A DNA stretch of 64,000 nt from Sandaracinaceae bacterium (GCA_016712745.1 JADJQN010000003.1:1683501-1747500); one strand, 5' to 3'. Positions 35,508-44,661 are shown, counted from the stretch's first letter. The notes: a model not told the origin generated them from the letters alone. Numbers and translations are program-made.

Positions 35508-36742
35508 TTCGCAAGGTCCCTTGTCAACTACGGGCGCTCTCCCGCTAGACAAGTACAGCTCACTACGGCCTCGCCGGGATACCGCCTTCCACCCCCCCTT
35601 CCACCGGCTTTTTCCCATGCGCCCCCCCCACCCCCGGGAGGCGACCGTAAAGGACCTTCACCTTCACGCAGCCAGTGGCCCCCCAGGGCCACCGGCCTGA
35701 ATACGCCACACAGTTGCCTTAGTGGGAAGGTCGCGCGGAGCCTCTAATACCCCAAGTCCCCCGGGCCCCAACCCAACGCTCCCAGGACGGCGGTAACTTG
35801 AGCTCACTTGACCGAAAGGACAACCTCTAAGTCCAACCGAAGATCCATGGCGTTCAACCAATCCTTCGCACGCACGGGCACGGGCCAAGGGGCGCGCCGA
35901 GCGGTCCCGGTCACTCTCGCGCGCCCAAACGTTTGACCCCGACCTGCGGGCCCGCCGCGCCTACTTCAGGGCCCGTCGAAGTCGGTGCGTGTCGGTGGGC
36001 GCCGCACCACGAGCGCTCCCCCTTTCCCCCGGCCCACCCGGCCGGCACACGCAGCCCCCGCCCCTCCCCCCTCTCGTTCGACACGTTCATATGCGAGTTC
36101 GTGCCGCGCGGGGCGTTACCCCCGGGCTGCCCCCGAGGTGGATTCGATTGCGACACTTGTTGGAACGAAGTGCGCGTCGAACACGTACGCGCCCTTTTCG
36201 AGTCCGAAGCTCAAGCGCGATTCGAGCCAATCCGCGCGACGAACGACGAGTCATCGCTAACCGCCTGGGCTACGTCGGGCCGGGCACCCGCACTTTCCTG
36301 GTGGCACGACAGCCGGGACCACCGACACGGATTCGCGGAAGTCGACCGACCGCACTCTACAACTCGGCGTGGCAACAGGGGCCCCTCTGGACTGCTCCGG
36401 TGCCTTCTCCTGCCCCCGGGCGGCGTCCACCACCTTGAAGAGGTAGACTCGGCCTTCCCACGCCCGGAGCAAGATGCGTTCACTCATGCCCCCTAATCAG
36501 CTGGGGTTCAGAATGTTCGGACGTCGGCCTGGCGGAAGTGCTGGCGTGTCGTTCCGGGGTGGCTAGCATGGCTGCCTAGGTCCGGCTGGGTCCCCCAGGC
36601 GGAACATCGTGCAGAACCGTGGGGCGCTTGGTTCCCTTCCGCCCGCGCGCTCTGAACCTGGGCTGTTTTCAGGCGAGCGAAGCCTAGTGTTCCCCAGCCG
36701 AGCATGCAGTTTTTCCCCCCCCTCCCTCCACTCTCAGACGGC
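35508..36742. other. Gene-free, C-tract-rich block between ychF and uspA
   Basis: No convincing gene was found on either strand in 1.2 kb, although several reading frames stay open by composition. It has many long C runs on the plus strand (for example 35592-35598, 35622-35635, 36055-36071, 36715-36722), i.e. G-runs on the minus strand with quadruplex potential. A short stem-loop (cttgtc/gacaag around cggg/cccg, 35520-35553) follows ychF; several other stems are listed separately. It could be a structured noncoding RNA, a degenerate region or an acquired block. Confidence 0.6.
36500..36698. ncRNA. Candidate structured RNA: nested stems
   Basis: Several complementary segments nest properly: ggttcaga (36505-36512) with tctgaacc (36651-36658); inside, atgttc (36513-36518) with gaacat (36602-36607); inside that, gcctgg (36527-36532) with ccaggc (36595-36600) around a cggaa/ttccg hairpin. 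A second branch, gaacc/ggttc at 36614-36634, sits in the outer loop. gctgggg (36500-36506) can also pair with ccccagc (36692-36698). The nesting suggests a folded RNA, but strand and identity are unknown. Confidence 0.4.
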
Positions 36743-37210
36743 CTAGGCGGCGGTCACCGAGGCGTTCGCGCGATCATGACTGGACACAGTTAGTACGGGG
36801 CATCCGGCGGTGCGTACGACTTTTTCTGCAACGCTGCCGAGCAGCACGCGAGGCAGGCCGCGACGGCCGTGTGTGCCCATGACGATCATGGACGCGTCGA
36901 TAGCTTTCGCGGTCTCGACGATGCAGCTCCACGGCTCGGCGAGCTTCACAGTCCCTTGCACTTTGAGGCCCGTAGCTTTGAGCTTTTCAAGCTCTCTCTT
37001 CATGAGCTCCTCCGAAGCGTTCTGCACTGCGTTCGTGATATCGACGCTCACATCGGCGACTCCGAACCCCGACGGAACGATCGGAATCGACCAGGAATGC
37101 AGCAAATGCAATTCTGCACCTAGCGCGAGCGCAAGCTCCACCGCTTTGGCTTCCGCAACGGCGGCTCCCTCGGAAAAATCTGTCGCAAAGAGGATCTTCT
37201 TTGTTGTCAT
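36743..37210 (-). CDS. Universal stress protein (UspA family)
   Basis: The 155-residue cytoplasmic protein has the UspA ATP-binding pattern: MTTKKILFATDFSEGA at the N-terminus and GTHGRRGLPRVLLGSVAEKV near the C-terminus (G-x2-G-x9-G-S). Usp proteins bind ATP and support stress survival; no regulator is seen. It closes the gene-free block. Confidence 0.93.
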   Translation of the reverse strand: MTTKKILFATDFSEGAAVAEAKAVELALALGAELHLLHSWSIPIVPSGFGVADVSVDITNAVQNASEELMKRELEKLKATGLKVQGTVKLAEPWSCIVETAKAIDASMIVMGTHGRRGLPRVLLGSVAEKVVRTAGCPVLTVSSHDRANASVTAA

Positions 37211-37391
37211 ACGTGCTCCAGGCTCAGAGGTATGAACCTCGCTTGGTCGCTTCTAGTTCACGAACCGTGCCGTGAACGAATGCGCAAAAATGCTCAATCA
37301 ACGCACACCAAGCTGCGGATTTTGCGCGCCGCGCTGATGTTGCGCGGCTATCGGTAGAGGCAAAGGTCTTCGCGTTGACTGTCGCCTGGCT

Positions 37392-37411
37392 CCCTACCAG
37401 GCGTGGTAGGG
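37392..37411. promoter_or_regulatory. Perfect 8-bp inverted repeat just upstream of a hydrolase gene
   Basis: ccctacca (37392-37399) and tggtaggg (37404-37411) are exact reverse complements with a 4-base loop, 12 bases before the ATG at 37424. Possibly an operator or a 5' UTR hairpin near the ribosome site. Confidence 0.5.
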
Positions 37412-37423
37412 TTTAGCGTTTCC

Positions 37424-38170
37424 ATGAAATGGCTTCTACTTCGAGGGCTCGCGCGCGAGCAGCGGCATTGGGGATCTTTCCCGAAGACGTTCGAATCCAT
37501 CGTTCCCAACGCGAAGACGTTCTGCCTCGACTTGCCGGGCGCGGGAACTGAAATTCACAACGCGTCGCCCCTCGCCGTTCGTCACGTCCTCAAGGACGTG
37601 CGCTCGCGCTTTCAAGCTCTCAGGGGAACCGATGACGAAGCGTGGGGCCTGCTCGCGATCTCGTTCGGCGGAATGGTTGCGCAGCAGTGGGGTGCAGACC
37701 ATCCCGAAGATTTCGAGCGCATCGTGCTCATCAATACGAGCGCGGCCAATCTAAGTGTCCCGTGGAAGCGCCTCGACTACCGTCAGCTTCCCGGCGTGGT
37801 CTCTGCCCTGTTTGAGCGTGATCGCGAAAAACGCGAGCGCAAAATTCTCAGCATGGTCACGCGCTTGGGAAGCGACCTCGACGGACTCGCGAAGGAGTGG
37901 AGCGCCTATCAAATCGATCGGCCGATTCCCCGCATGACAGCGCTGCGTCAGCTCCTGGCCGCGACGCGCTTTCGTGCGCCAAAGAAGATTGCGACCAACG
38001 TTTTGATTCTCTCGGGCGGCGGCGATCCGTTCACCGACCCCTCGTGCCCGCAGCGCCTGGCCGAGCACTACCAAGCGAAGCTCTGTGTGCATCCAAATGG
38101 CGGTCACGATTTATCGATCGACGCGCCGGAATGGATCGCCGAGCAGGTTCGCGATTGGGTAGCTCGCTAA
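37424..38170 (+). CDS. Alpha/beta hydrolase
   Basis: The 248-residue protein fits the alpha/beta hydrolase fold: a nucleophile elbow LLAISFGGMVAQQW (Ser at about residue 90, in AISFG rather than the usual GxSxG), the acid near LSGGGDPFTDPSC, and the catalytic His in PNGGHDLSID. The LLLRGLAREQRHWG segment covers the oxyanion region. Cytoplasmic; substrate unknown. The ATG at 37424 is preferred to a GTG seven codons earlier. Confidence 0.75.
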   Translation: MKWLLLRGLAREQRHWGSFPKTFESIVPNAKTFCLDLPGAGTEIHNASPLAVRHVLKDVRSRFQALRGTDDEAWGLLAISFGGMVAQQWGADHPEDFERIVLINTSAANLSVPWKRLDYRQLPGVVSALFERDREKRERKILSMVTRLGSDLDGLAKEWSAYQIDRPIPRMTALRQLLAATRFRAPKKIATNVLILSGGGDPFTDPSCPQRLAEHYQAKLCVHPNGGHDLSIDAPEWIAEQVRDWVAR

Positions 38171-38303
38171 ATTCGCCGCGGCAGGCTCGAGCCGTCGAGC
38201 AAGAAAAAGCCACGCGCGTCATGCCCGATCACGCGCCGGATCAGCGGAATTGCGCGTTGCCTTGACAGGGAAAGGGGGCTCTTCCCACACTCCCTGGCGC
38301 AAC

Positions 38304-40838
38304 GTGGCGAAAAAGAACCTCCTTTTGGTGGATGCCGACCCCCGGAGCCTTCGAGTTCTCGAAGTGAGCCTTCGTAAGGTTGGTTACAGCGTCACGACGG
38401 CCAGTGAGGCATCGACAGCTTTGCGCTTCATCGACGACGCGCGTCCGGACCTTATCGTCTCGGACACCCGCCTCGACGGCATGGACGGCTTCGACTTCGT
38501 GCGTGAGATCAAAAAGCGCGACGACGCGAAAGACATTCCCTTCATCTTCCTGTCGAGCGACATGAGCGTCGAGAGCAAAGTGCGCGGCCTTGAGCTTGGC
38601 ATCTCCGACTACCTCAACAAGCCGATCTACATCAAAGAGATCGTCACGCGCGTCAATCTGCTTTTGTCGCGCCAACAGCACGAGTCGCTTGCCCCGGCTG
38701 GACAAAGCGGCAAGACAAAGTTCACCGGCGCCCTATCCGATCTTGGCCTCGTCGATCTTCTGCAAACCATCGACCTGGGCCGTAAATCAGGCGTGCTCAC
38801 GATGTCGAACGGCCCGATGAACGGCACGATTTACTTTTCCGAAGGCCGCGTTATCGACGCTGAAGTCGGAACGCTAAGAGGTGAGAACGCCGTCTACCGA
38901 TCGCTGCTCTGGTCCGATGGCTCCTTCGAGATCGATTTTCGTCCGGTGCGCCGCGAGGACCGCATTCAAAACTCAACGCAAGCGATCCTCATGGAAGGCA
39001 TGCGGCGCGTTGACGAGTGGAGCTCGCTGCTCGAGCAGATCCCAAGCCTGCACACCGTTTGCGAAGTCGTTGAAGAAGAGTTCTACGCGCGCCTCGCCGA
39101 CATCCCCGACGAGATGAACGACGTCCTCAAGCACGTGGATGGCAAGCGCAGTCTCACGGAAGTCGTCGCCTCGGTGGATGGCGACGACCTAGCGGTCCTC
39201 GCGAGCATTTCCAAGCTCTACTTCGACGGCCTCATCAAGCCGTCAGCCAGCCAGCTGAGCTCGTCCGGCCTTGTCGAATCGGCGATGGAAACGCCCTCCG
39301 CCGGACACTTAGCAGAGCGGTCCACGGACTCGGATCGTGACTCCGCTGACGCACTACCCGTGCGTACGGGGGACACTGTGCCGTTCCGTGCCACGGCACA
39401 GCCAACTCAACCCATTGATACTGTAGAAGAAAAGACACTTAAGGGCGTGGGAATACCCTTTGCAACAGCTGCTAGTTTAGTTCCCCCGGCCGCTGTGGTT
39501 CGGGTGGGCGATGTCCAAGATTCGTTGCAGGCTGCACAGCCCGATTCAAAAAAAGAGACTTCCGAGAACGACTCACCAGACGAGTCCGATTCATCTGAGA
39601 CAGACAGCGAGGATCCCATGTCGAAGAAGGGCAAGCGGAAAAAGCAGGCGTCGATGGCTCCCGAGGCGCTAAGCCAGGGCAGTCTCGAGAACAACATCAT
39701 CCGCTTCCCACAGAAGTCGGCCCACGTCGTGACGCAGGGGCAGGTTGCGGTGGGCGATAACGTTTCGAGCTCGCCGGTCGAAGCGCCCCGGTCCGAGCCG
39801 CCGCCCTCGCAGCGTCCGAGTGGCATTGAGTCGACAGGCAAGAAGAACAAGAAGAAGCGCCGTGAGGAATCAGACTCCGACACCTCGCAGATTACGCAGA
39901 AGCGAAAGCCCGAGGATGACGCGGACGCAGCGAAGACCGAAGTCACCAAGGTCGACGCCACGAACGCTGACGCAAAGAAGGAAGATGACGGCACACCGAA
40001 GGAAGTTACGACCGGCTCGCACGCCGCCATTATCACGGGCGAGCACAAGGCCATGGCGGATGAGTTCTTCCGCTCCGAGGCGTACAACGCCGCGCAGAAT
40101 ATCGCGCCGCCGGAGACGTGGGACGACCTTGATGACACCGAAGTGCTTCCCCATCAGCGTCGTGGTTTGTACGCGACGATTGCGATCGGCCTCGCAGCAG
40201 CCGCCGTGATCATTGGTATCTACGGCTATAACCACTGGGTCATGCCCGAAGCGGAGACGCTCGGACAGCATGCAACCACCGAGCTTCCGCAACCGATCGC
40301 GGCAGGTTCGACTGCTGCTACAGCTGCGGCGACCCCGACACCCGCGGAAGCACCCGCAGCAGCGGCGCCTGTCGCTGCCGCATCGACCGCGACCGCGCCT
40401 GAAGCGGCCGCCGTCACCCCGACCACCGCCGCGCCAACCGCCGCCACCCCCGTTGAGCCCATCGCGGCAGCACCGGCTGCCGCCGCGCCTGCCGCGCCAG
40501 TGGCTGGTGATTACGCCGCAGCTCTCGCGGCCGCCAAGCGCGCACGCGGCCGCCGCCAGGTGGACGGCTACTTGGCAGCGATCGCGATCAACCCGGCCGG
40601 CAGCGAAGCACTTAGCGGCCTTGGTTTTATCTACTTGAACCGCGGCGACAATCGGCAAGCGGCAGACCTGGCCGCGCGCGCGGTCGCGGCCGACCCGACA
40701 AACTCGGAAGGCTGGATCACGCTCGGCGCGGCTCGTCAGGGCTTGCACGATGTCACCGGCGCGCGCGAGGCATATCGCGCCTGCGTCGAACGCGGCACCG
40801 GTCGCTACGTCAACGACTGCCGTCAGATGAGTCGCTGA
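38304..40838 (+). CDS. Response regulator with DUF4388, TM helix and TPR-like C-terminus
   Basis: The GTG at 38304 gives 844 residues and starts right before the receiver domain (KNLLLVDADPRS), with phosphoacceptor Asp54 (VSDTRLDG) and a conserved Lys near 104 (NKPI). A DUF4388/PATAN-like domain follows (residues about 145-260: LSDLGLVDLLQTIDLGRKSG, GTIYFSEGRVIDAEVG). Next come long charged low-complexity stretches, a transmembrane helix (about 635-655, ATIAIGLAAAAVIIGIYGY), an Ala/Pro/Thr linker and a TPR-like tail (RGDNRQAADLAARAVAADPT). The receiver is cytoplasmic and the TPR end would be outside. This domain set is typical of Myxococcota; the partner kinase is not nearby. Confidence 0.8.
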   Translation: MAKKNLLLVDADPRSLRVLEVSLRKVGYSVTTASEASTALRFIDDARPDLIVSDTRLDGMDGFDFVREIKKRDDAKDIPFIFLSSDMSVESKVRGLELGISDYLNKPIYIKEIVTRVNLLLSRQQHESLAPAGQSGKTKFTGALSDLGLVDLLQTIDLGRKSGVLTMSNGPMNGTIYFSEGRVIDAEVGTLRGENAVYRSLLWSDGSFEIDFRPVRREDRIQNSTQAILMEGMRRVDEWSSLLEQIPSLHTVCEVVEEEFYARLADIPDEMNDVLKHVDGKRSLTEVVASVDGDDLAVLASISKLYFDGLIKPSASQLSSSGLVESAMETPSAGHLAERSTDSDRDSADALPVRTGDTVPFRATAQPTQPIDTVEEKTLKGVGIPFATAASLVPPAAVVRVGDVQDSLQAAQPDSKKETSENDSPDESDSSETDSEDPMSKKGKRKKQASMAPEALSQGSLENNIIRFPQKSAHVVTQGQVAVGDNVSSSPVEAPRSEPPPSQRPSGIESTGKKNKKKRREESDSDTSQITQKRKPEDDADAAKTEVTKVDATNADAKKEDDGTPKEVTTGSHAAIITGEHKAMADEFFRSEAYNAAQNIAPPETWDDLDDTEVLPHQRRGLYATIAIGLAAAAVIIGIYGYNHWVMPEAETLGQHATTELPQPIAAGSTAATAAATPTPAEAPAAAAPVAAASTATAPEAAAVTPTTAAPTAATPVEPIAAAPAAAAPAAPVAGDYAAALAAAKRARGRRQVDGYLAAIAINPAGSEALSGLGFIYLNRGDNRQAADLAARAVAADPTNSEGWITLGAARQGLHDVTGAREAYRACVERGTGRYVNDCRQMSR

Positions 40839-40863
40839 CGAGGGGCGGCACGGGCCGCCCAAC

Positions 40864-40920
40864 GGAAATGGGGACGTTCCTCATTTCCCGCGGCGGGAAA
40901 TGAGGAACGTCCCCATTTCC
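40864..40920. repeat. Perfect 27-bp palindrome, REP-like (family C)
   Basis: Arms 40864-40890 and 40894-40920 are exact reverse complements with a 3-base loop; the core is ggggacgttcctcatttccc. It lies 25 bp after the stop at 40838 and 69 bp before the next start. It resembles short mobile palindromes maintained by Y1-type (RAYT) transposases elsewhere. Confidence 0.85.
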
Positions 40921-40989
40921 GCCTGCGGTCCCATCGTCGTTGCCGCGACTTCATCGCAATGCGTTGGCGCTCTGTGGTAAATCGCGCCC

Positions 40990-41790
40990 ATGAAGACGAT
41001 GCGACGCGGATTGGTGACCTATTTCTGTGATGAGCATGGCGTAGCCCGGATCGAGCTTACCAACGCGCCAGCCAACGCTTATAGCCACGAGATGATGTGT
41101 GACCTCGATGACGCGATTCTAGAAGCGCGCTTCGACGAGAAGGCACAAGTAATTGTGTTGTCGGGCCAAGGCGAAAAGTTTTTCTGCGCTGGCGCCGACA
41201 TCGGGATGCTTCAGCGCGTCACGCCAGACTTCAAATACAATTTTTGTCTGCATGCCAACGAGACGCTTCTCCGCTTGGAACACACTCCCAAGCTCGTGAT
41301 AGCAGCCTTGCTCGGACACGCCGTCGGCGGCGGCCTTGAAATCGCAATGGCAGCCGACCTTCGCATTGCTGCCCGCAACAGCGGCAAGACTGGCTTGCCC
41401 GAAGTTGCGCTGGGCGTTCTTCCTGGAACGGGCGGCACGCAGCGTCTCTCGCGCATTCTCGGCAAGGGTCGCGCGATCGAGTTGATGGTTGAAGGAAGGC
41501 TCTTCGACTACGACGAAGCGCAACGCATGGGCCTTGTGAATCAAGTCTGGGACAAAGACGGTTTCATGGACGCCGTCTATGCCTACGCGCGAAAGCTCTG
41601 CGCACCGGCGAGCGCAAGTTTGTCAGTCGGTCTTATCAAGCGCGCTGTGCAATCGGGATCGGAGATTCCGCTGGAACAGGGCCTCGCGCTTGAGCGCGAG
41701 CTTCAGCAGAGACTCTTTCAGAGCGCAGACGCCAAAGAAGGCATTCAAGCCCACAACGAGAAGCGTAAAAGCACATTTACGGGCCAGTAA
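40990..41790 (+). CDS. Enoyl-CoA hydratase/isomerase family protein
   Basis: The 266-residue crotonase-fold protein has the oxyanion loop CAGADIGML (near residue 62) and the GHAVGGGLEIAMAADLRIAA segment with LPEVALGVLPGTGGTQRL, supplying the catalytic Glu. Members hydrate enoyl-CoA in beta-oxidation. It lies 45 bp before a thiolase gene, consistent with a fatty-acid degradation pair. No signal peptide. Confidence 0.9.
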   Translation: MKTMRRGLVTYFCDEHGVARIELTNAPANAYSHEMMCDLDDAILEARFDEKAQVIVLSGQGEKFFCAGADIGMLQRVTPDFKYNFCLHANETLLRLEHTPKLVIAALLGHAVGGGLEIAMAADLRIAARNSGKTGLPEVALGVLPGTGGTQRLSRILGKGRAIELMVEGRLFDYDEAQRMGLVNQVWDKDGFMDAVYAYARKLCAPASASLSVGLIKRAVQSGSEIPLEQGLALERELQQRLFQSADAKEGIQAHNEKRKSTFTGQ

Positions 41791-41835
41791 TCGTCCGATT
41801 GCCCGATTGGGGTCTCATCTCTATGCTCCGCGCGC

Positions 41836-43047
41836 ATGGTTGAAGCAGTCATCCTCGACGCCGTTCGTACACCCATCGGTAAGCATCGTGGCGCCCTGTC
41901 GCGTGTCCGCGGCGACGACCTCGCAGCGCACGTGATCTCGTCGTTGCTGACGCGCAATGAAGGCGCGCGTTCCTCACTCGAAGAAGTGATCTTGGGCGCG
42001 ACGAATCAAGCTGGCGAGGATAACCGCAACGTCGCGCGCATGGCTTTGTTGCTGGCGGGTCTGCCCTATGAAGTGACCGGTGTGACCGTAAACCGCCTGT
42101 GCGGGTCAGGCCTCGAAGCTGTGATTCAAGCGTCGCGCGCAATTCGGCTTGGCGATGCTCACGTGATGATCGCAGGCGGCGTTGAGTCGATGACGCGCGC
42201 GCCGTACGCCATGCCCAAAGCGGACGAAGCATTCCCGCGGACTCCGCCGCCCGTCTACGACACGAGCCTGGGCTGGCGCTTCCCCAATCCGCGCATGGCC
42301 GAGCGTTTCCCCTTGCAGTCCATGGGCGAGACTGCGGAGAACGTCGCCGAGAAATACGGCGTGAGTCGCGCCGACCAGGACGCATTTGCGGCGGAGAGTC
42401 ATCGGCGTGCGGCGGCAGCATGGGCAAGTAATGCCTTCGCGGACGAAGTCGTGTCGGTCACAACGCCACCCGAAGAGAAGGGCGCCACAGCCGGGACATT
42501 CGCGCGAGACGAATCCGTACGCGCCGATGCGTCGATCGAAAAGCTCGCCAAGCTGCAGCCCGTTTTTCGCAAAGGTGGAAGCGTGACAGCGGGAAACTCG
42601 TCGCCGCTGAACGATGGCGCGTCTGGATTGCTCATCGCATCGGACACGTGGGCCAAGGACCACGGCGCTAGACCCATCGCGCGAATCGTTGCGTCCGCGG
42701 CAGCCGGGGTCGAGCCCAACTGCATGGGCATAGGCCCAGTGCCTGCGACGACGAAGGCTCTCGCGCGCGCTGGCCTCAAAATTAGCGACATCGATCTGAT
42801 TGAGCTCAACGAAGCATTCGCGGCGCAATCACTTGCGTGCGTGCGTGAGCTTGGACTTTCGCCCGACAAAGTAAACGTCAACGGCGGCGGCATCGCGCTT
42901 GGCCATCCGATTGGATCAAGCGGCGCGCGCATTCTTGGCACGCTCGTCCACGCGATGAGAAAGCGCGGCGCACGTTTGGGCTTGGCGACGCTCTGCATTG
43001 GCGTAGGGCAAGGCCTTGCCGTGATTGTGGAGAGCATTGACTCATGA
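41836..43047 (+). CDS. Acetyl-CoA acyltransferase (thiolase)
   Basis: The 403-residue thiolase carries the active cysteine in VNRLCGSGLEAV, with GGVESMTRAPYAMPK, LNEAFAAQSLACVREL and the C-terminal NVNGGGIALGHPIGSSGAR plus CIGVGQGLAVI (His and second Cys). It catalyses the last step of beta-oxidation or the reverse condensation. Its stop overlaps the next gene by four bases (ATGA), although the next gene belongs to a sugar-nucleotide pathway. Confidence 0.93.
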   Translation: MVEAVILDAVRTPIGKHRGALSRVRGDDLAAHVISSLLTRNEGARSSLEEVILGATNQAGEDNRNVARMALLLAGLPYEVTGVTVNRLCGSGLEAVIQASRAIRLGDAHVMIAGGVESMTRAPYAMPKADEAFPRTPPPVYDTSLGWRFPNPRMAERFPLQSMGETAENVAEKYGVSRADQDAFAAESHRRAAAAWASNAFADEVVSVTTPPEEKGATAGTFARDESVRADASIEKLAKLQPVFRKGGSVTAGNSSPLNDGASGLLIASDTWAKDHGARPIARIVASAAAGVEPNCMGIGPVPATTKALARAGLKISDIDLIELNEAFAAQSLACVRELGLSPDKVNVNGGGIALGHPIGSSGARILGTLVHAMRKRGARLGLATLCIGVGQGLAVIVESIDS

Positions 43048-44069
43048 GCACCAACGATATTGGCCTCGCGATTGTAGGTGCGGGTGGCTGGGGTAAGAAC
43101 CACGTTCGAGTCTTCGCCAGCATGCCGGGCGTGTCGCTCAAGTATGTCTGCGACAAATCGGAGAAGGTTCGCGAAGCTGTGGGGCGCACCTATCCGAATG
43201 TGCAAGTCATTGACGATCTCTCGATCGCATTGTCCGACCCGTCCGTGCACGGCGTTGTCGTCGCGACCGACGCGCGCTCGCATCATCCGCTTGCGCTCGC
43301 GGCGTTACGCGCCGGCAAAGACGTCTTTGTCGAGAAGCCGCTCACACTCAGTGCGGCCACCAGCGCGGAGCTCTGCGATCTCGCCGATACGCAAAACCGC
43401 ATACTCATGGTCGGCCATTTGCTCCTCTATCATCCTGCGGTGGAGCTTCTGCGGAGCATCATCGATTCGGGAGAGCTCGGCGAGGTGCTCTACCTCTACG
43501 CAGAGCGCCTCAATCTCGGTGTGGTTCGTCGTGATGAGAACGCGTGGTGGTCACTTGCTCCTCACGATGTTTCACTCGCGCACTATCTGCTCGGCGCCGA
43601 TGCAACATCGGTCAGCGCATCGGGCGGGGTATTCTTGCAACGCGAAGCGGGCATCGAAGATGTCGTGTTTGCCACGCTCGATATTCCAGGTGGCCGCCTC
43701 GCACATGTGCACGTGAGCTGGCTTGACCCGCACAAGACGCGTCGCCTTACGGTAGTAGGTTCGAAGAAGATGGCGGTCTTCGACGATGGCTCCGCCGATC
43801 AGAAGCTTGCGCTCTTCGACAAGGGCGTCGAGCCACCGCCATCGCTCACATACGCAGAAGGCGTACGCGTGCGCACCGGCGACATTCGAATCCCGGCGCT
43901 GCGCATGGCAGAGCCTCTGGGCCGGGAGTGCGAAGCGTTCATCAAAGCCATTCGCACGCGGGAAGCGCCACTGGCCACGGGCCGCAGTGGTCTTGCCGTC
44001 GTCAAAGTGCTCGAAGCAGGAGCGCGATCCCTTTCTGAGCAAGGTCGACGCGTGTCGACTTCGAGCTAG
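43044..44069 (+). CDS. Gfo/Idh/MocA oxidoreductase, WbpB-like
   Basis: The 341-residue NAD(P)-binding protein has IVGAGGWGKNHVR at the N-terminus and the family EKPLT motif (Lys about 102, FVEKPLT). Its place before a WbpD-like acyltransferase and a WbpE-like aminotransferase indicates UDP-GlcNAcA 3-dehydrogenase, the first step of the WbpBDE route to 2,3-diacetamido-2,3-dideoxy-glucuronic acid derivatives. It starts within the stop of the thiolase gene. Confidence 0.85.
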   Translation: MSTNDIGLAIVGAGGWGKNHVRVFASMPGVSLKYVCDKSEKVREAVGRTYPNVQVIDDLSIALSDPSVHGVVVATDARSHHPLALAALRAGKDVFVEKPLTLSAATSAELCDLADTQNRILMVGHLLLYHPAVELLRSIIDSGELGEVLYLYAERLNLGVVRRDENAWWSLAPHDVSLAHYLLGADATSVSASGGVFLQREAGIEDVVFATLDIPGGRLAHVHVSWLDPHKTRRLTVVGSKKMAVFDDGSADQKLALFDKGVEPPPSLTYAEGVRVRTGDIRIPALRMAEPLGRECEAFIKAIRTREAPLATGRSGLAVVKVLEAGARSLSEQGRRVSTSS

Positions 44070-44088
44070 TTGGTAGTAAAGGAGTTTC

Positions 44089-44661
44089 ATGGCAGCGCCC
44101 TACATTCATCCAAGTGCAATCGTCGATGAGGGAGTAAACCTTGGCGAGGACACGCGCGTTTGGCATTTCGTTCACGTCACAGCAGGGGCCCGCGTCGGGA
44201 AGCGTTGCTCGCTCGGTCAAAATGTTTTCGTCGGCAAGGGCGTGTCGCTCGGTGACGGCGTCAAGGTGCAAAACAACGTTTCGATCTACGAAGGCGTGGA
44301 CGTCTGTGACGATGTTTTCCTGGGACCGAGCTGCGTCTTCACGAACGTGAACAATCCGCGCGCGTTTATTGAGCGCAAGAATGAGTACAAAAAGACGCGC
44401 ATCGGGCGCGGCGCCAGTGTCGGCGCGAATGCGACCATCGTGTGCGGTCATGACCTTGGCGAATACGCGTTTGTCGGAGCGGGTGCGGTCGTTACCAAAA
44501 CGGTTCCCGCCTACGGGCTCGTTGTGGGCAACCCGGCGCGCCTTATCGGCTGGATGTGCCGCTGCGGCGTGCGTCTTGGCAAAGAGGCGACACCCACATG
44601 CGCCGCGTGCGGTGAGCGCTACAAGATCGACGGAACTGTCTGCGAAAGGCTTCAGCGATGA
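44089..44661 (+). CDS. Left-handed beta-helix acyltransferase, WbpD-like
   Basis: The 190-residue protein has hexapeptide repeats (VTAGARVGKRCSLGQNVFVG, VGANATIVCGHDLGEYAFVG) forming a left-handed beta-helix, a catalytic His in HVTAG/NPRAFI context, and a C-terminal zinc-ribbon-like tail (CRCGVRLG, CAACGERY). WbpD acetylates the 3-amino group of the UDP-sugar. Its stop overlaps the next start (ATGA). Confidence 0.85.
   Translation: MAAPYIHPSAIVDEGVNLGEDTRVWHFVHVTAGARVGKRCSLGQNVFVGKGVSLGDGVKVQNNVSIYEGVDVCDDVFLGPSCVFTNVNNPRAFIERKNEYKKTRIGRGASVGANATIVCGHDLGEYAFVGAGAVVTKTVPAYGLVVGNPARLIGWMCRCGVRLGKEATPTCAACGERYKIDGTVCERLQR

Noticed and set aside
35933..36496. Long reading frames within the C-rich block on both strands
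   Set aside because: They have no recognisable motif, no supporting ribosome site, and Pro/Arg/Gly-skewed composition expected from high-GC noncoding sequence.
36430..36720. RNase P RNA-like fragments (cccggagcaag; ggggttca paired with tgaacc)
   Set aside because: The resemblance covers only scattered short pieces of the 3' half; the conserved gaggaaagtcc segment and the final conserved region are absent, so it is not annotated as rnpB. A covariance search would settle it.
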